Positions 33,599-43,809 are shown, counted from the stretch's first letter. The stretch is 64,000 nt of DNA from Oscillospiraceae bacterium (GCA_015064505.1 SVSB01000005.1:1-64000); one strand, 5' to 3'. Numbers and translations: made by a program. The notes: generated by a model not told the origin, from the sequence alone.

Positions 33599-34339
33599 AT
33601 GAACGGAATTGGACTTTTTGTGGATATCTTCTTCGTGGTTGCTGCTATAATTATCGTTGCAGCTTGCGCAAAACGCGGTTTTATCAACAACGTGCTTAAA
33701 CTCGTAAGCTTTATACTCAGCGTAATTATCGCTTGGATGCTTTGCCCCATGCTTGCTGATTATATTGCGGAGAATTGGCTTGACGAAAAGATAACGGGTG
33801 TGGTTTACGAGCAGGTAATTTCGCTATCTCAGCGTAACGGCGGTCAGACCTTTGATATTGCGTCTCTTTTTGATACCGAGCAGTATGATTTTATGCAGCT
33901 GCTTCAGCGCTTCGGCGTTGACGTTGACAGCCTTGCAAGCACCTTTCGTTCTATTTCCGAGGGAACCGAAGAGACGGTAATGGAAATGGCGCAGACCATA
34001 TCCGAAAAGGTTGTTCATGCTCTTTCTGTTGCCATCGCTTTTGTGCTTGTGTTCATCGCCGCAATTATACTTCTCAGCCTGATCTCTGCACTTATCAACA
34101 CGGTAGCAAAGCTTCCCGTCCTCAAGCAGCTTAACACCTTCCTCGGCTTTTTGTGCGGAGTTGTAATCGCTATCGCGTTCGTTTACGTATTCTCCACCGT
34201 TGGAGTATTCTTGCTTGAAAAGCTTTATGCGATCTACCCCGATACCATCCCCGCAAATATCAAAGAACAGTCCTTCATCCTTCAGCATTTTTCCGATATC
34301 GAGCCGTTGATTGAGTTCGTTGAAGGCTTGAAGCAGTAG
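33599..34339 (+). CDS. CvpA-family membrane protein
   Basis: 246 residues. The opening VDIFFVVAAIIIVAACAKRGFINNVLKL and a second pair of helices near 140-200 match the four-helix CvpA family, named from colicin V production in E. coli and found in Firmicutes beside division and repair genes. A ~75-residue extracytoplasmic loop between helices two and three is long for the family. Function in this organism is unknown. Confidence 0.8.
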   Translation: MNGIGLFVDIFFVVAAIIIVAACAKRGFINNVLKLVSFILSVIIAWMLCPMLADYIAENWLDEKITGVVYEQVISLSQRNGGQTFDIASLFDTEQYDFMQLLQRFGVDVDSLASTFRSISEGTEETVMEMAQTISEKVVHALSVAIAFVLVFIAAIILLSLISALINTVAKLPVLKQLNTFLGFLCGVVIAIAFVYVFSTVGVFLLEKLYAIYPDTIPANIKEQSFILQHFSDIEPLIEFVEGLKQ

Positions 34340-34375
34340 TTTTTAGTCATTTTGTTCCCCTGAAAGGATCTTACT

Positions 34376-36661
34376 ATGCATATGATGTGCTCTAAATGCC
34401 ACAAGCGCGTAGCCGTGGTGTTTGTAACAAAAATTGAAAACGGCGAGACCGTCAACGAGGGTTTTTGCCTGCCTTGCGCAAATAAGCTCGGCATAAAGCC
34501 TATAAACGATATGCTCTCAAATATGGGCATTACCGGGCAGGATCTAGACAGGCTTTCAAGCGACGTTGAGAACCTTATGGAGGCTCTTCCCGCACAGACC
34601 GATAACGGCGTTGACGGCGGTGCTCCTGCCGTTGATCTCTTCCGCATTTTTAATCAGGGCGGGGGAGAAGGCAAAAAGACCAATGCCGAAGCAAAGAAGC
34701 CCAAGGAGGAAAAGTTCAAGTTTCTTTCCGCTTATTGCCGCGATCTTAACAAGGCGGCAAAGGACGGCAAGCTTGATACCATCGTTGGAAGAAAGCGCGA
34801 GCTTGATCGCGTTATTCAGATACTGTGCCGCCGCCAGAAGAATAATCCCTGCCTTATCGGCGAGCCCGGCGTAGGTAAAACCGCCATAGCCGAAGCACTC
34901 GCTCAGCGTATAGTAGCGGGCGACGTTCCATACAAGCTTAAGAACGCCCACGTTTGGCTTATGGATCTTACAGCCCTCGTTGCGGGCACCCAGTTCAGAG
35001 GACAGTTTGAATCCCGCGTTCTGGGACTTATCAACGAGGTTAAGGCTGCGGGTAATATCATTCTTGTTATCGACGAGGTTCATAATATTGTCGGCGCAGG
35101 CGATGCCGAGGGAAGTATGAACGCCGCAAATATAATGAAGCCCGCCCTTTCTCGCGGTGATATTCAGGTCATCGGTGCCACTACCATGAACGAGTATCGC
35201 AAATTTATTGAAAAGGATACCGCTCTTGAGCGCAGATTCCAGCCCGTTACCGTAAACGAGCCCTCCTTTGCCGAGACTCTTGATATGCTCCGCGGTATAA
35301 AGCATTATTACGAGGAATATCACTTCGTTAAGCTCCCGGAGGAGGTATTGCGACTTGCCGTTACCCTGTCCGAAAGGTATATTACCGACAGATATCTTCC
35401 CGATAAGGCAATCGACCTTATCGACGAGGCGGCATCTCACATATCGCTTTCAAGTGATGAGCTGAACGAGCTTCGCCGCTTGCGCGACGAACAGCGCAAG
35501 CTTGGAGAAGAGCGCGAAAAATGTGAGAGTATGCCCGATACCTCCGAAGAGGAGCAGGAAAAGAAGTATGCCGCGATAGCTGAGCTGAAAACGAAGGATG
35601 CAAAGCTTACCGCGCGTCTTGCAGAGCTTGAACGCGCCTGCGACGGACTGACGGTTACCACGGAGGATCTTGCCGAGGTGATCGAGATATGGACGGGCGT
35701 GCCCGCCTCTACCATTACGGAGAACGAGTTCGACAAGATAGATAAGCTTGAAGCCCGTCTTAAAGAAAAAATAATCGGACAGGATAAGGCGGTCAGTGCC
35801 GTTGCGCGTGCGGTGAAGAGAAACCGCGCGGGCGTATCTTATAAGCGTAAGCCCGTGTCCTTTATCTTTGCCGGTCCCACGGGCGTTGGAAAAACGGAGC
35901 TTGTAAAGCGCCTTGCGGCTGATCTTTTTGATTCGCCCGAGACTCTTATCAGACTTGATATGTCCGAATATATGGAAAAGCATTCGGTTTCCCGTATAAT
36001 CGGATCCCCTCCCGGTTACGTCGGCTACGACGAAGCGGGACAGCTTACGGAGAAGATCCGCCGCCGTCCCTACAGCGTTATCCTTTTTGACGAGATCGAA
36101 AAGGCACATAAGGACGTTCTTAACGTGCTTTTGCAGATACTTGATGACGGAAGGATCACCGATTCTCACGGCAAGACCGTTAACTTTGAGAATACCATAA
36201 TCGTAATGACCACCAACGCAGGCTCAGAATCCGGAGCTGCCGTGCCGGGATTTACCTCGGGCGGCACGAGCGGCAGTGACGAAAGAACGAGCAAGGCGCT
36301 TGCATCCTTCCTTCGTCCCGAGTTTATCAACCGAGTTGACGAGGTCATTACCTTCCGCTCTCTTGATGAAGATGACTTTGTAAAGATCGCATCTCTGATG
36401 CTTGATGAGCTGAAGGATGCTCTCGCCGAGCGCGCCATTGCATTTAGCTATACCGCCGATGCCGCCGCCTTCATCGCTCACGAGTCCTTCTCCGTTAAAT
36501 TCGGAGCAAGAAATATGCGCAGATATATTCAGACCCATGTGGAGGATCCTCTTGCCAACCTTGTTATCGCCTCACGCGGAAATAAGATAAGCAACGCTTA
36601 TCTCACCGTTGAAGACGGAAAGCTCTGTGTTGCATCGTCAGATTGTGCCATAGGGGACTGA
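34376..36661 (+). CDS. clpE: ClpE-like Clp-family AAA+ unfoldase
   Basis: 761 residues with two AAA+ modules. It unfolds proteins, usually for ClpP. A treble-clef zinc finger occupies residues 5-34 (CSKC ... CLPC), the hallmark separating ClpE from ClpC, which carries a double Clp-N domain instead. D1 has GEPGVGKTAIAEAL (about 162) and LVIDEVHNIVGAG; a coiled-coil insert follows near 365-430; D2 has GPTGVGKTELVKRL (about 500) and ends EFINRVDEVI. An AVPGF segment in D2 may be the ClpP-binding loop. No ctsR, mcsA/B or clpP is nearby. It is two bases from the pseudo-P-type ATPase. Confidence 0.9.
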   Translation: MHMMCSKCHKRVAVVFVTKIENGETVNEGFCLPCANKLGIKPINDMLSNMGITGQDLDRLSSDVENLMEALPAQTDNGVDGGAPAVDLFRIFNQGGGEGKKTNAEAKKPKEEKFKFLSAYCRDLNKAAKDGKLDTIVGRKRELDRVIQILCRRQKNNPCLIGEPGVGKTAIAEALAQRIVAGDVPYKLKNAHVWLMDLTALVAGTQFRGQFESRVLGLINEVKAAGNIILVIDEVHNIVGAGDAEGSMNAANIMKPALSRGDIQVIGATTMNEYRKFIEKDTALERRFQPVTVNEPSFAETLDMLRGIKHYYEEYHFVKLPEEVLRLAVTLSERYITDRYLPDKAIDLIDEAASHISLSSDELNELRRLRDEQRKLGEEREKCESMPDTSEEEQEKKYAAIAELKTKDAKLTARLAELERACDGLTVTTEDLAEVIEIWTGVPASTITENEFDKIDKLEARLKEKIIGQDKAVSAVARAVKRNRAGVSYKRKPVSFIFAGPTGVGKTELVKRLAADLFDSPETLIRLDMSEYMEKHSVSRIIGSPPGYVGYDEAGQLTEKIRRRPYSVILFDEIEKAHKDVLNVLLQILDDGRITDSHGKTVNFENTIIVMTTNAGSESGAAVPGFTSGGTSGSDERTSKALASFLRPEFINRVDEVITFRSLDEDDFVKIASLMLDELKDALAERAIAFSYTADAAAFIAHESFSVKFGARNMRRYIQTHVEDPLANLVIASRGNKISNAYLTVEDGKLCVASSDCAIGD

Positions 36662-36662
36662 A

Positions 36663-38726
36663 ATGAGTGAACGATATTTCGAAATGAAAGCTGAGGAGGT
36701 TGCCGAATTTTTTGACACCTCCGATTCTTCCGGTCTTACTGCAAAGGAGGCGCGCAAAAGACTGCGCTACTTCGGGCAAAATAAGATCTACGACATACGT
36801 AACCGCGAGGGAAGCAACAGCGTGCTCTCGTTGCTTCTTTCGCCGGCGGGATTGATGTTTTACGCATCAGCCGCCGCTTGCGTCGCATTACATATCTCCG
36901 GTGCAGCCGTTTCCGCGGCGATATGGACCGTGGCAATGATAATTCTTGCCATTATAAAAATGCGGAGTGGATCTGTCCTTTCCGCGGTTTACGCCTGCGG
37001 TATACCCCGCGCCCGCGTGGTACGTGACGGAAAGCCGAAGCTGATAGACAGCAGATCCCTCGTTCCGGGAGATCTTGTGCTCCTTTCCGAGGGCGATATC
37101 GTGTGCGCCGATTGCCGCATCGTATATACGGAGGGCATCAAATTAAGAGAGCATAACGGTGCTGACGAATATCGCACCGTTGATAAAAACGCCAACCCGT
37201 GTCCCGAGGCGCTGATTCCCTCGGAGATGGTGAACATGGCGTTTGCTTCGTCTACCGTTACAAACGGTGCCGCCAGAGCCATCGTTACCGCCACGGGGAG
37301 AGAGACTTTGGTTCTTACAGATAACGGCGGTGAGCTTCTTTCTATCCGCGGCACACGAACCTGCAGAACCGTGGACAGGGCAAAGAAAACGGAAAAGATA
37401 CTTTGTCTTATTTCTGCGTGTGCTCTGTTCCTTATGTGCATTATTCTGCTTGTTGCGGCACCGAGGGAGCCAATCGAGTACTTCTTCGTATCTGCCGCCT
37501 CTGCCGTGTTCTGGATGTGCGGAGCCTGCGGAATAATTTGCGAATACGCGGTTGCAAATACTGTTACGGAGCTTTCTGCCTCATCAGAATGCCGATCCCT
37601 TATAAAAAACGTTGCGTCTCTTGATATGCTTGCAGATGCCGACGTGCTGATCTGCGGTGAGACCTTTGTACAGCCGTATCTCGGTATTCTTGCAAGAGAG
37701 ACAGCAAAGTACGGCATCCGCGCTTATATTGCGGCAATGCCCGATACTGCGGGAAGTATTGCCGAAGCCTGTCACGGCTTTCTCGTTGCCTCTCCCCTTG
37801 ATGCTCCCGACGTAAAGGGAAGTGCCCCCGTGGTTGTAGTATGCCGTTCACCTGCTGACAGAGCTCGTCTTGCGGCGGCTTTGACCTCTGCGGGTCACGT
37901 TACTGCGGCAGTTGCCTCAAAGGCGGGTCATATCGGAATGTTCAATCTTTCATCCGTATCTCTTTGCTGTGCGGCCCTTGAGCTTTCCGCAAAGAAGATC
38001 ACTGATATTAGTCTTGAGGATATAGACCGCTCTGCAGGTAACGAGGCGATGATGAAGAATTCGGACGTGCTTTGTCCGCCCGCTCTTCATTCCGTGCTTG
38101 CAAACGTGGGAGGTGCACGCGCTTTCGTGCGCAACGTCTCCGCAGTTACCGTGTATGCCTGCACGGTATGCGCGGCAATGCTCCTGACTATGTTTATAAC
38201 GCTCTTTGGCAACATGGGTGCCTTGCCTGCCGCCGGAGCTGTCGTTACTGCATTTCCCATAGCACCCCTTTCAATGCTCATACTTGCCGCTTTCGTCGGT
38301 ATGAGCCATAAAAGACCCGACGAGCGCGAGACCGTTACGAGGACGGTGTTCGGTGTTTTCTCCGCTGTGCTCTGGTTCGGCGCTCTTGTTGCCGTTCGGG
38401 TTCTTGCGAGTGAGCTTGGAGTTGATATGAGCAACGCTTTCCGCGGATATTGCTCTTGCTCCCTTATGTTCTTTGCCGCTGTTTCTGCGCTGTTTTTGCC
38501 CGGCGGCGGCATCGGCGCTAAGAATCGACTTGCGGCATCCCTTCCCATAGTGCTTTCCGTTGCATTAGCCGTTGCGGCTTTGCTTATTCCGGGAATGCGC
38601 GTGGTGCTCTTTCCATATTCAAATCTGTATATTATACTGCTCGCTGCTGTACCGGCGCTCTTTGCTTCCGGATTATCTGCATTGAACAGAGCGGTGTATT
38701 TAAAATTCAAATCAAAGCGAGGATGA
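36663..38726 (+). CDS. P-type ATPase-derived pseudoenzyme
   Basis: 687 residues, beginning two bases after clpE. The N-terminus (SSGLTAKEARKRLRYFGQN) and the actuator region (LVPGDLVLLSEGDIVCADCR; VTNGAARAIVTATGRET) clearly match type II cation-transport P-type ATPases, and eight to ten transmembrane helices are kept. The catalytic core is gone: DKTGT is ICGETFVQP (331-338), so the phosphorylated Asp is absent; the helix-4 PEGLP ion motif is MCGAC; TGD and GDGxND equivalents read AAM and ASKAG. Only ~80 residues separate the first and last of these, so the nucleotide-binding domain is deleted. The frame is intact, so it is not simple decay. Transport is unlikely; a scaffold or sensor role is inference. 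Confidence 0.8.
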   Translation: MSERYFEMKAEEVAEFFDTSDSSGLTAKEARKRLRYFGQNKIYDIRNREGSNSVLSLLLSPAGLMFYASAAACVALHISGAAVSAAIWTVAMIILAIIKMRSGSVLSAVYACGIPRARVVRDGKPKLIDSRSLVPGDLVLLSEGDIVCADCRIVYTEGIKLREHNGADEYRTVDKNANPCPEALIPSEMVNMAFASSTVTNGAARAIVTATGRETLVLTDNGGELLSIRGTRTCRTVDRAKKTEKILCLISACALFLMCIILLVAAPREPIEYFFVSAASAVFWMCGACGIICEYAVANTVTELSASSECRSLIKNVASLDMLADADVLICGETFVQPYLGILARETAKYGIRAYIAAMPDTAGSIAEACHGFLVASPLDAPDVKGSAPVVVVCRSPADRARLAAALTSAGHVTAAVASKAGHIGMFNLSSVSLCCAALELSAKKITDISLEDIDRSAGNEAMMKNSDVLCPPALHSVLANVGGARAFVRNVSAVTVYACTVCAAMLLTMFITLFGNMGALPAAGAVVTAFPIAPLSMLILAAFVGMSHKRPDERETVTRTVFGVFSAVLWFGALVAVRVLASELGVDMSNAFRGYCSCSLMFFAAVSALFLPGGGIGAKNRLAASLPIVLSVALAVAALLIPGMRVVLFPYSNLYIILLAAVPALFASGLSALNRAVYLKFKSKRG

Positions 38727-38730
38727 AAAA

Positions 38731-39585
38731 ATGGCTGAAAATGAAAAAAGCGGTTGCACTCACGATTGCTCCACATGCGGTCAGAAGTGCGGCGAGAGAA
38801 AAAGTGAAAAGAATGAATTTCTTGCTGAGCAGAACGAGTTCAGCAACGTTAAGAACGTTATTGCCGTTGTAAGCGGCAAGGGCGGCGTAGGTAAATCCAT
38901 GGTCACCTCCTTGCTTGCTGTAAGCATGCGCCGCAAGGGATATAACGTTGCTATTCTTGATGCTGATATTACGGGCCCCTCCATGCCTAAGTCCTTTGGC
39001 GTTTCCGGCGAGGTTACGGGCACCGAGGGTATGATGTACCCCCTTACCTCCAAGACCGGTATCGAGATGATGTCTGTAAATTTGCTTCTTGACGATCCTG
39101 CAAAGCCCGTAGTATGGAGAGGTCCCGTTATTGCGGGCGCCGTTAAGCAGTTCTGGAGCGACGTTGTGTGGAACGACGTGGACTTTATGTTCGTTGATAT
39201 GCCTCCCGGAACCGGCGACGTGCCTCTTACCGTATTCCAGAGCCTTCCCGTTACGGGCGCCGTTATCGTAACGAGCCCTCAGGAGCTGGTTTCCATGATC
39301 GTTAAAAAGAGCGTGAACATGGCAAAGCTCATGAACATTCCCGTTCTCGGAATCGTTGAGAATATGAGCGGCGTTATCTGCCCCGATTGCGGTAAGCGCA
39401 TCGACGTATTCGGCGAGAGCCATACTGCAGAGGTTGCAGAGGAAATGGGTCTTGAGATGCTTGGTCAGATTCCTCTTGATCCCAAGCTCACCAAGCTTTG
39501 CGATAAGGGCATCATAGAGCTCTTTGAAAACGATTACCTTGATAAGGCTGCTGCTGAGCTTGAAAAGCTCGTAGAAGCAAAGTGA
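38731..39585 (+). CDS. mrp: Mrp/NBP35-family iron-sulfur carrier ATPase
   Basis: 284 residues. The deviant Walker A AVVSGKGGVGKSMVTSLLA, DADITGPSMPKSFG, FVDMPPGTGD and a C-terminal CPDCG (CxxC, cluster bridging) identify the ApbC/Mrp class that holds and transfers [4Fe-4S] clusters. The first 25 residues are Cys-rich (CTHDCSTCGQKCG), an extra metal- or cluster-binding tail seen in the Nbp35-type subgroup. It starts 4 nt after the pseudo-P-type ATPase gene. Confidence 0.92.
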   Translation: MAENEKSGCTHDCSTCGQKCGERKSEKNEFLAEQNEFSNVKNVIAVVSGKGGVGKSMVTSLLAVSMRRKGYNVAILDADITGPSMPKSFGVSGEVTGTEGMMYPLTSKTGIEMMSVNLLLDDPAKPVVWRGPVIAGAVKQFWSDVVWNDVDFMFVDMPPGTGDVPLTVFQSLPVTGAVIVTSPQELVSMIVKKSVNMAKLMNIPVLGIVENMSGVICPDCGKRIDVFGESHTAEVAEEMGLEMLGQIPLDPKLTKLCDKGIIELFENDYLDKAAAELEKLVEAK

Positions 39586-39589
39586 TAAT

Positions 39590-40879
39590 ATGAACAATAC
39601 CGAAAAGATCGCCTGTGCGGTGAAGGATGCGGCAATTTTTGCCGCATCCTCCCCGGAGGATAACAGAAACCGGGCGTTGCTTAAAGCTGCAGAGCTTCTT
39701 TCCGAACGCAGAGCGGAGATCCTTGCCGTAAACGCAGCTGATATGTCTGCCGCCGAGAAAAACGGGATTGCACGCCCTATGCTTAAAAGGCTTGCACTTA
39801 ATGATAATAAGCTTGATTCTCTCATAACGGGTCTTCGGGATCTTGTTGAGCTTCCCGATCCTAACGGAAAGGTCAGATTTGCCCGTCAGCTTGACGATGG
39901 GCTTGTGCTTAAGTGCATTTCTTGTCCTATCGGTGTTATCGGCGTTGTTTTCGAGGCACGCCCCGAGGCACTCGTGCAGATCGCATCACTTTGTATTAAG
40001 AGTGGCAACGGAGCTATTCTGAAGGGCGGAAGCGAGGCCCTTAACTCCAATCGCGTGCTTTTTGATATAATGATCACTGCGGCGAGAGAAAGCGGACTGC
40101 CCGAAAACTGCCTTGCTCTGCTTGAAAGCAGGGAGCAGATATCGGAGCTTCTTGCCTGCGATAAGTACGTTGATCTGCTTATCCCAAGGGGAAGCAACTC
40201 CTTTGTCCGTTACATAATGGATAATACCAATATTCCCGTTATGGGTCACGCAGCGGGTGTGTGCCACGTTTACGTTGACGAGCACGCCGATCCCGTTAAG
40301 GCTGCAAGGATAGTATGCGATGCCAAAACTCAGTATCCTGCCGCCTGCAATGCAGCGGAGACCTTGCTTTTGCATAAAAGTATTGCCGGATCGTTCTTCA
40401 AGGAGTACGATCGGATAAAAGACGAGTTCCCCAAGATTACTCTTCGCGCCGTTGGAGATATTTGCGGATATACCGGATGCGAGCAGGGAAGTGAGGACGA
40501 TCTCGGCAGAGAGTTTTCCGATAACGTTCTTGCGGTTAAGGTTGTGTCTTCGGTTGAGGAAGCAATAGCTCATATAAACCGTTACGGAAGCAAGCATACC
40601 GACAGTATCGTAACCGAAAACGACGATGCAGCCGAGCTTTTCTTCCGTCTTGTTGATTCGGCGGGCGTATATCGCAATTGCTCAACGAGATTTGCGGACG
40701 GATTCCGCTACGGCTTTGGTGCGGAGGTTGGAATCAGCACCTCAAAAATCCACGCCAGAGGCCCCGTTGGACTTGACGGACTTATGACGTACAAGTATAT
40801 CCTTATCGGCGAAGGCCACATAGTCGGCGACTACGCAAGCGGTGTGAAGAGCTTCAAGCACGTTGATATGATTTTTTAA
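39590..40879 (+). CDS. proA: Gamma-glutamyl phosphate reductase
   Basis: 429 residues, normal length. It reduces gamma-glutamyl phosphate to glutamate semialdehyde in proline synthesis. IGVIGVVFEARPEALVQIA, the GGSEALNSN segment, and the catalytic-cysteine block TQYPAACNAAETLL are present; the C-terminal GRGP-like ARGPVGLDGLMTYKY is typical. proB does not neighbour it. It starts 4 nt after mrp. Confidence 0.95.
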   Translation: MNNTEKIACAVKDAAIFAASSPEDNRNRALLKAAELLSERRAEILAVNAADMSAAEKNGIARPMLKRLALNDNKLDSLITGLRDLVELPDPNGKVRFARQLDDGLVLKCISCPIGVIGVVFEARPEALVQIASLCIKSGNGAILKGGSEALNSNRVLFDIMITAARESGLPENCLALLESREQISELLACDKYVDLLIPRGSNSFVRYIMDNTNIPVMGHAAGVCHVYVDEHADPVKAARIVCDAKTQYPAACNAAETLLLHKSIAGSFFKEYDRIKDEFPKITLRAVGDICGYTGCEQGSEDDLGREFSDNVLAVKVVSSVEEAIAHINRYGSKHTDSIVTENDDAAELFFRLVDSAGVYRNCSTRFADGFRYGFGAEVGISTSKIHARGPVGLDGLMTYKYILIGEGHIVGDYASGVKSFKHVDMIF

Positions 40880-40895
40880 TTATAGGTGATGCGTT

Positions 40896-42698
40896 ATGAG
40901 ATTAGTGAGATTAGTTGCGCTTCTGCTTCTTTTAGTCATTGTATTAACCGGATGCGGATCCGTATTGCCCGACGACGTTGGATTTTCATCGGATACCGAT
41001 GCGACCGACAGTATCACAAACAATACCGTTACGGCAGAACCCGTTGATACGACGGATGCTCCCTTAACGGATACGCCTTCAACCGACGCTCCCGTAATCG
41101 ACAGCTTTGTTGGCAGCGATGTGAAAAGCGAAGATATCGTCGGTCTGTTGAAAACCGTGAGTAACTTCTATTTAAACGATTACGTAACCAATCGGGGTGA
41201 TTATCCCGATTATAACGATTGGAAGTCTTCAACGTTCCAGCTTGGAATGCTTGAAGCCTTTAAAGTTACCGGTGACAGTGAGTATTACCGTTTTGTAGTT
41301 GAAATCGCGGAAAAATACGGTTATCAGGTTAATTTTGGCGCGGATACGGATTATCTCGATCTTGCAACGACAATGCTCGTATATTCCGATCTTGACGCCA
41401 TTTTGCGCGATGATGCAAAGTTGACCGACGCTCTTCGGAATGCGGATTATGCCGTAAGAAAGGGCACGCTCAATTATTCCTGGATAGACGAGATATATAT
41501 GGTTTCCTCTGCGTATCAGTATCTCACCGCCCGTACGGGCGATCCTAAGTACGGAAAGCTTGATTACGACTGTTATATGAGGTGGCGTGCAAAGCTTTTC
41601 GATACCGAAGAAGGTCTTTGGTACAGGGATTCCAAGTTTATTTATAATCCAAATACGAAGTACGTAAGCGGATCCTCTACACCCAACGTGTCCCCGAACG
41701 GTAAAAAAGTATTTTGGGGTCGTGGTAATGCCTGGGTATACGTATCTCTTGCGCGCAATTTGCGTATCATGGACGAAAATGCAATAGGATACGAGCAGTA
41801 TCTTTCCGATTTTAAAGCAATGTCCGAGGCGTTGCTTCGTACGATGCACGAGGACGGATATTGGCGCGCAAATCTCGGCGATCCCGATCATTATAAAACT
41901 ATCGAAATGACGGGCACCGGCGGTTTTTGGTTCGGAATTTGCGTAGGCATAGAGCTTGGCATTCTTGATGCTGAGGTATATCTGCCCGTGGCGGAAAAGA
42001 TCTATCAATGCGTGACGGAGAACGTACTCGGCAAGACCGGCAGGGTTGGTTATTGTCAACCGGTCGGCTCTGCTCCCGCGGCCGCTTCCAAGAATGATAC
42101 CAATATGTTCGGTGTCGGACTTACTATGATGGGAGCTGCAGCATTTATGCGCCTTTGCGAGGATTATGTTTCTCCAATCATCGATCAGAATACCGTTAGG
42201 TTGATGGATGAAGAGTGCAGAAAGGCATCGGACCATTCCTATTATCTTGAGCCAGGTTACCTGAAGTCCTCCGAGATCACAAAAGCATACAGCGCCGCAA
42301 AGAAGGATTATTCTTCTAATACTCCGAACAATCTCTTCGACGGTGATTATATGTATCAGAGCACGGGCTCGTCCTGGGTTGGCGGAGGCCTGAAAAGCGG
42401 AAACGTCACCCTTGATATTACTCTTGCAAATGCAATTGATATCAGAAGGGTATCGTTTATGCCGCGCTCCTGCCGCGCATATAAATTCAGGATAGACGTT
42501 TCCGAAGACGGTAAGGAATACATCACTGTTACCGATACAACGAAGCAGTCTTATCCGGGTGGCAGACATTATAACTGGGACTTTGATACCGTTGAGAATG
42601 TTAAATACGTACGTTTGGTATTTACGGGCATATGGGGTGATCCCGTTGATTGGGTGACTATAACGGAGATGTTTATTTACGGAGAAACGAATAACTAA
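40896..42698 (+). CDS. Lipoprotein GH105-like unsaturated rhamnogalacturonyl hydrolase with C-terminal discoidin-like domain
   Basis: 600 residues. A lipoprotein signal (LLLLVIVLTGCGS, lipid Cys at about 20) is followed by a Thr/Asp-rich linker. The (alpha/alpha)6 catalytic domain (about 100-430) has FWGRGNAWVYVSLAR and EMTGTGGFWFGI, signature regions of GH88/GH105 enzymes that hydrolyse the unsaturated uronyl end left by pectate or rhamnogalacturonan lyases. From about 475 a beta-sandwich (NLFDGDYMYQSTGSSWVGGG to EMFIYGE) resembles F5/8-type/CBM32 carbohydrate-binding domains. It is a surface enzyme for pectic oligosaccharides, by inference. The wecB gene follows by 13 nt. Confidence 0.82.
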   Translation: MRLVRLVALLLLLVIVLTGCGSVLPDDVGFSSDTDATDSITNNTVTAEPVDTTDAPLTDTPSTDAPVIDSFVGSDVKSEDIVGLLKTVSNFYLNDYVTNRGDYPDYNDWKSSTFQLGMLEAFKVTGDSEYYRFVVEIAEKYGYQVNFGADTDYLDLATTMLVYSDLDAILRDDAKLTDALRNADYAVRKGTLNYSWIDEIYMVSSAYQYLTARTGDPKYGKLDYDCYMRWRAKLFDTEEGLWYRDSKFIYNPNTKYVSGSSTPNVSPNGKKVFWGRGNAWVYVSLARNLRIMDENAIGYEQYLSDFKAMSEALLRTMHEDGYWRANLGDPDHYKTIEMTGTGGFWFGICVGIELGILDAEVYLPVAEKIYQCVTENVLGKTGRVGYCQPVGSAPAAASKNDTNMFGVGLTMMGAAAFMRLCEDYVSPIIDQNTVRLMDEECRKASDHSYYLEPGYLKSSEITKAYSAAKKDYSSNTPNNLFDGDYMYQSTGSSWVGGGLKSGNVTLDITLANAIDIRRVSFMPRSCRAYKFRIDVSEDGKEYITVTDTTKQSYPGGRHYNWDFDTVENVKYVRLVFTGIWGDPVDWVTITEMFIYGETNN

Positions 42699-42711
42699 CG
42701 GAGAAAAGATT

Positions 42712-43809
42712 ATGAAAAAGGTGATGCTTGTCTTCGGCACAAGACCCGAGGCAATAAAAATGTGTCCGCTTGTTAACGAACTGAAAACCAGAAAGACCGT
42801 TGAGACTGTGGTGTGCGTAACAGGTCAGCACCGCCAGATGCTTGATCAGGTGCTTGAGGCCTTTAACGTCACTCCCGATTACGATCTTTCCATAATGAAG
42901 GACAAGCAAACTCTTTTTGATATAACCACGAACATACTTGCGAGTATCGGTCGCGTGCTTGACGAGGTGAAGCCTGACGTCGTGCTTGTTCACGGGGATA
43001 CTTCAACCACCTTCGTTACCGCACTTGCGTGCTTCTATAAGCAAATCCCCGTCGGTCACGTTGAGGCAGGACTTCGCACATATAATATCTGGAGTCCGTA
43101 TCCCGAGGAATTCAATCGGCAGGCTGTAGGGATAGTTGCAAAATATAATTTCTCTCCTACAGAGCTATCAAAAGAAAATCTTTTGAAGGAAGGCAAGGAT
43201 CCGGGCAGTATTTTCGTGACCGGAAATACTGCTATCGACGCCTTGAAAACTACCGTGCGTGACGACTATTCACACGCGGAGCTTGATTGGGCAAAGGATA
43301 GCCGTCTTATTATGATAACCGCACACAGGCGCGAGAATCTTGGCGAGCCTATGCACAATATGTTCAGAGCAATACGCAGGGTAATGGACGAGCACCCCGA
43401 CGTCAAGGCTATTTATCCCATCCATATGAACCCCGTGGTGCGCAAGGCAGCCGATGAGGAGCTTGGAGGATGCGAGCGTATCCACATTATCGAGCCCCTT
43501 GAGGTGCTTGATTTTCATAACTTTCTTGCACGTTGCCATCTCATCCTTACCGATAGCGGTGGAGTCCAGGAAGAAGCCCCCTCTCTCGGAAAGCCCGTGC
43601 TGGTTATGCGCGACACCACGGAAAGACCCGAGGGCATCAAGGCGGGAACCCTTAAGCTCGTCGGCACGGATGAGGAGACTATCTACAGCACCTTCAAGAG
43701 GCTTCTTGAGGATGATGCGGAATATAAAAGGATGTCCAATACGGCGAACCCATACGGAGACGGTTTTGCATCCGTACGCATTGCCGATATACTCGAAGCC
43801 GAGCTTTGA
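42712..43809 (+). CDS. wecB: UDP-N-acetylglucosamine 2-epimerase (non-hydrolysing)
   Basis: 365 residues. It interconverts UDP-GlcNAc and UDP-ManNAc, used for wall polysaccharides and teichoic-acid linkage units. FGTRPEAIKMCPL, HGDTSTTF, GHVEAGLRT, TAHRRENLG and TDSGGVQEEAPSLGKPVL are all conserved, in a complete GT-B fold. It ends at an inverted repeat with T-run at 43887-43934. Confidence 0.94.
   Translation: MKKVMLVFGTRPEAIKMCPLVNELKTRKTVETVVCVTGQHRQMLDQVLEAFNVTPDYDLSIMKDKQTLFDITTNILASIGRVLDEVKPDVVLVHGDTSTTFVTALACFYKQIPVGHVEAGLRTYNIWSPYPEEFNRQAVGIVAKYNFSPTELSKENLLKEGKDPGSIFVTGNTAIDALKTTVRDDYSHAELDWAKDSRLIMITAHRRENLGEPMHNMFRAIRRVMDEHPDVKAIYPIHMNPVVRKAADEELGGCERIHIIEPLEVLDFHNFLARCHLILTDSGGVQEEAPSLGKPVLVMRDTTERPEGIKAGTLKLVGTDEETIYSTFKRLLEDDAEYKRMSNTANPYGDGFASVRIADILEAEL

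Noticed and set aside
41229..42740. 503-aa frame antisense to the GH105-like gene
   Set aside because: The plus-strand frame has a lipobox, catalytic motifs and operon spacing; the antisense frame has none.
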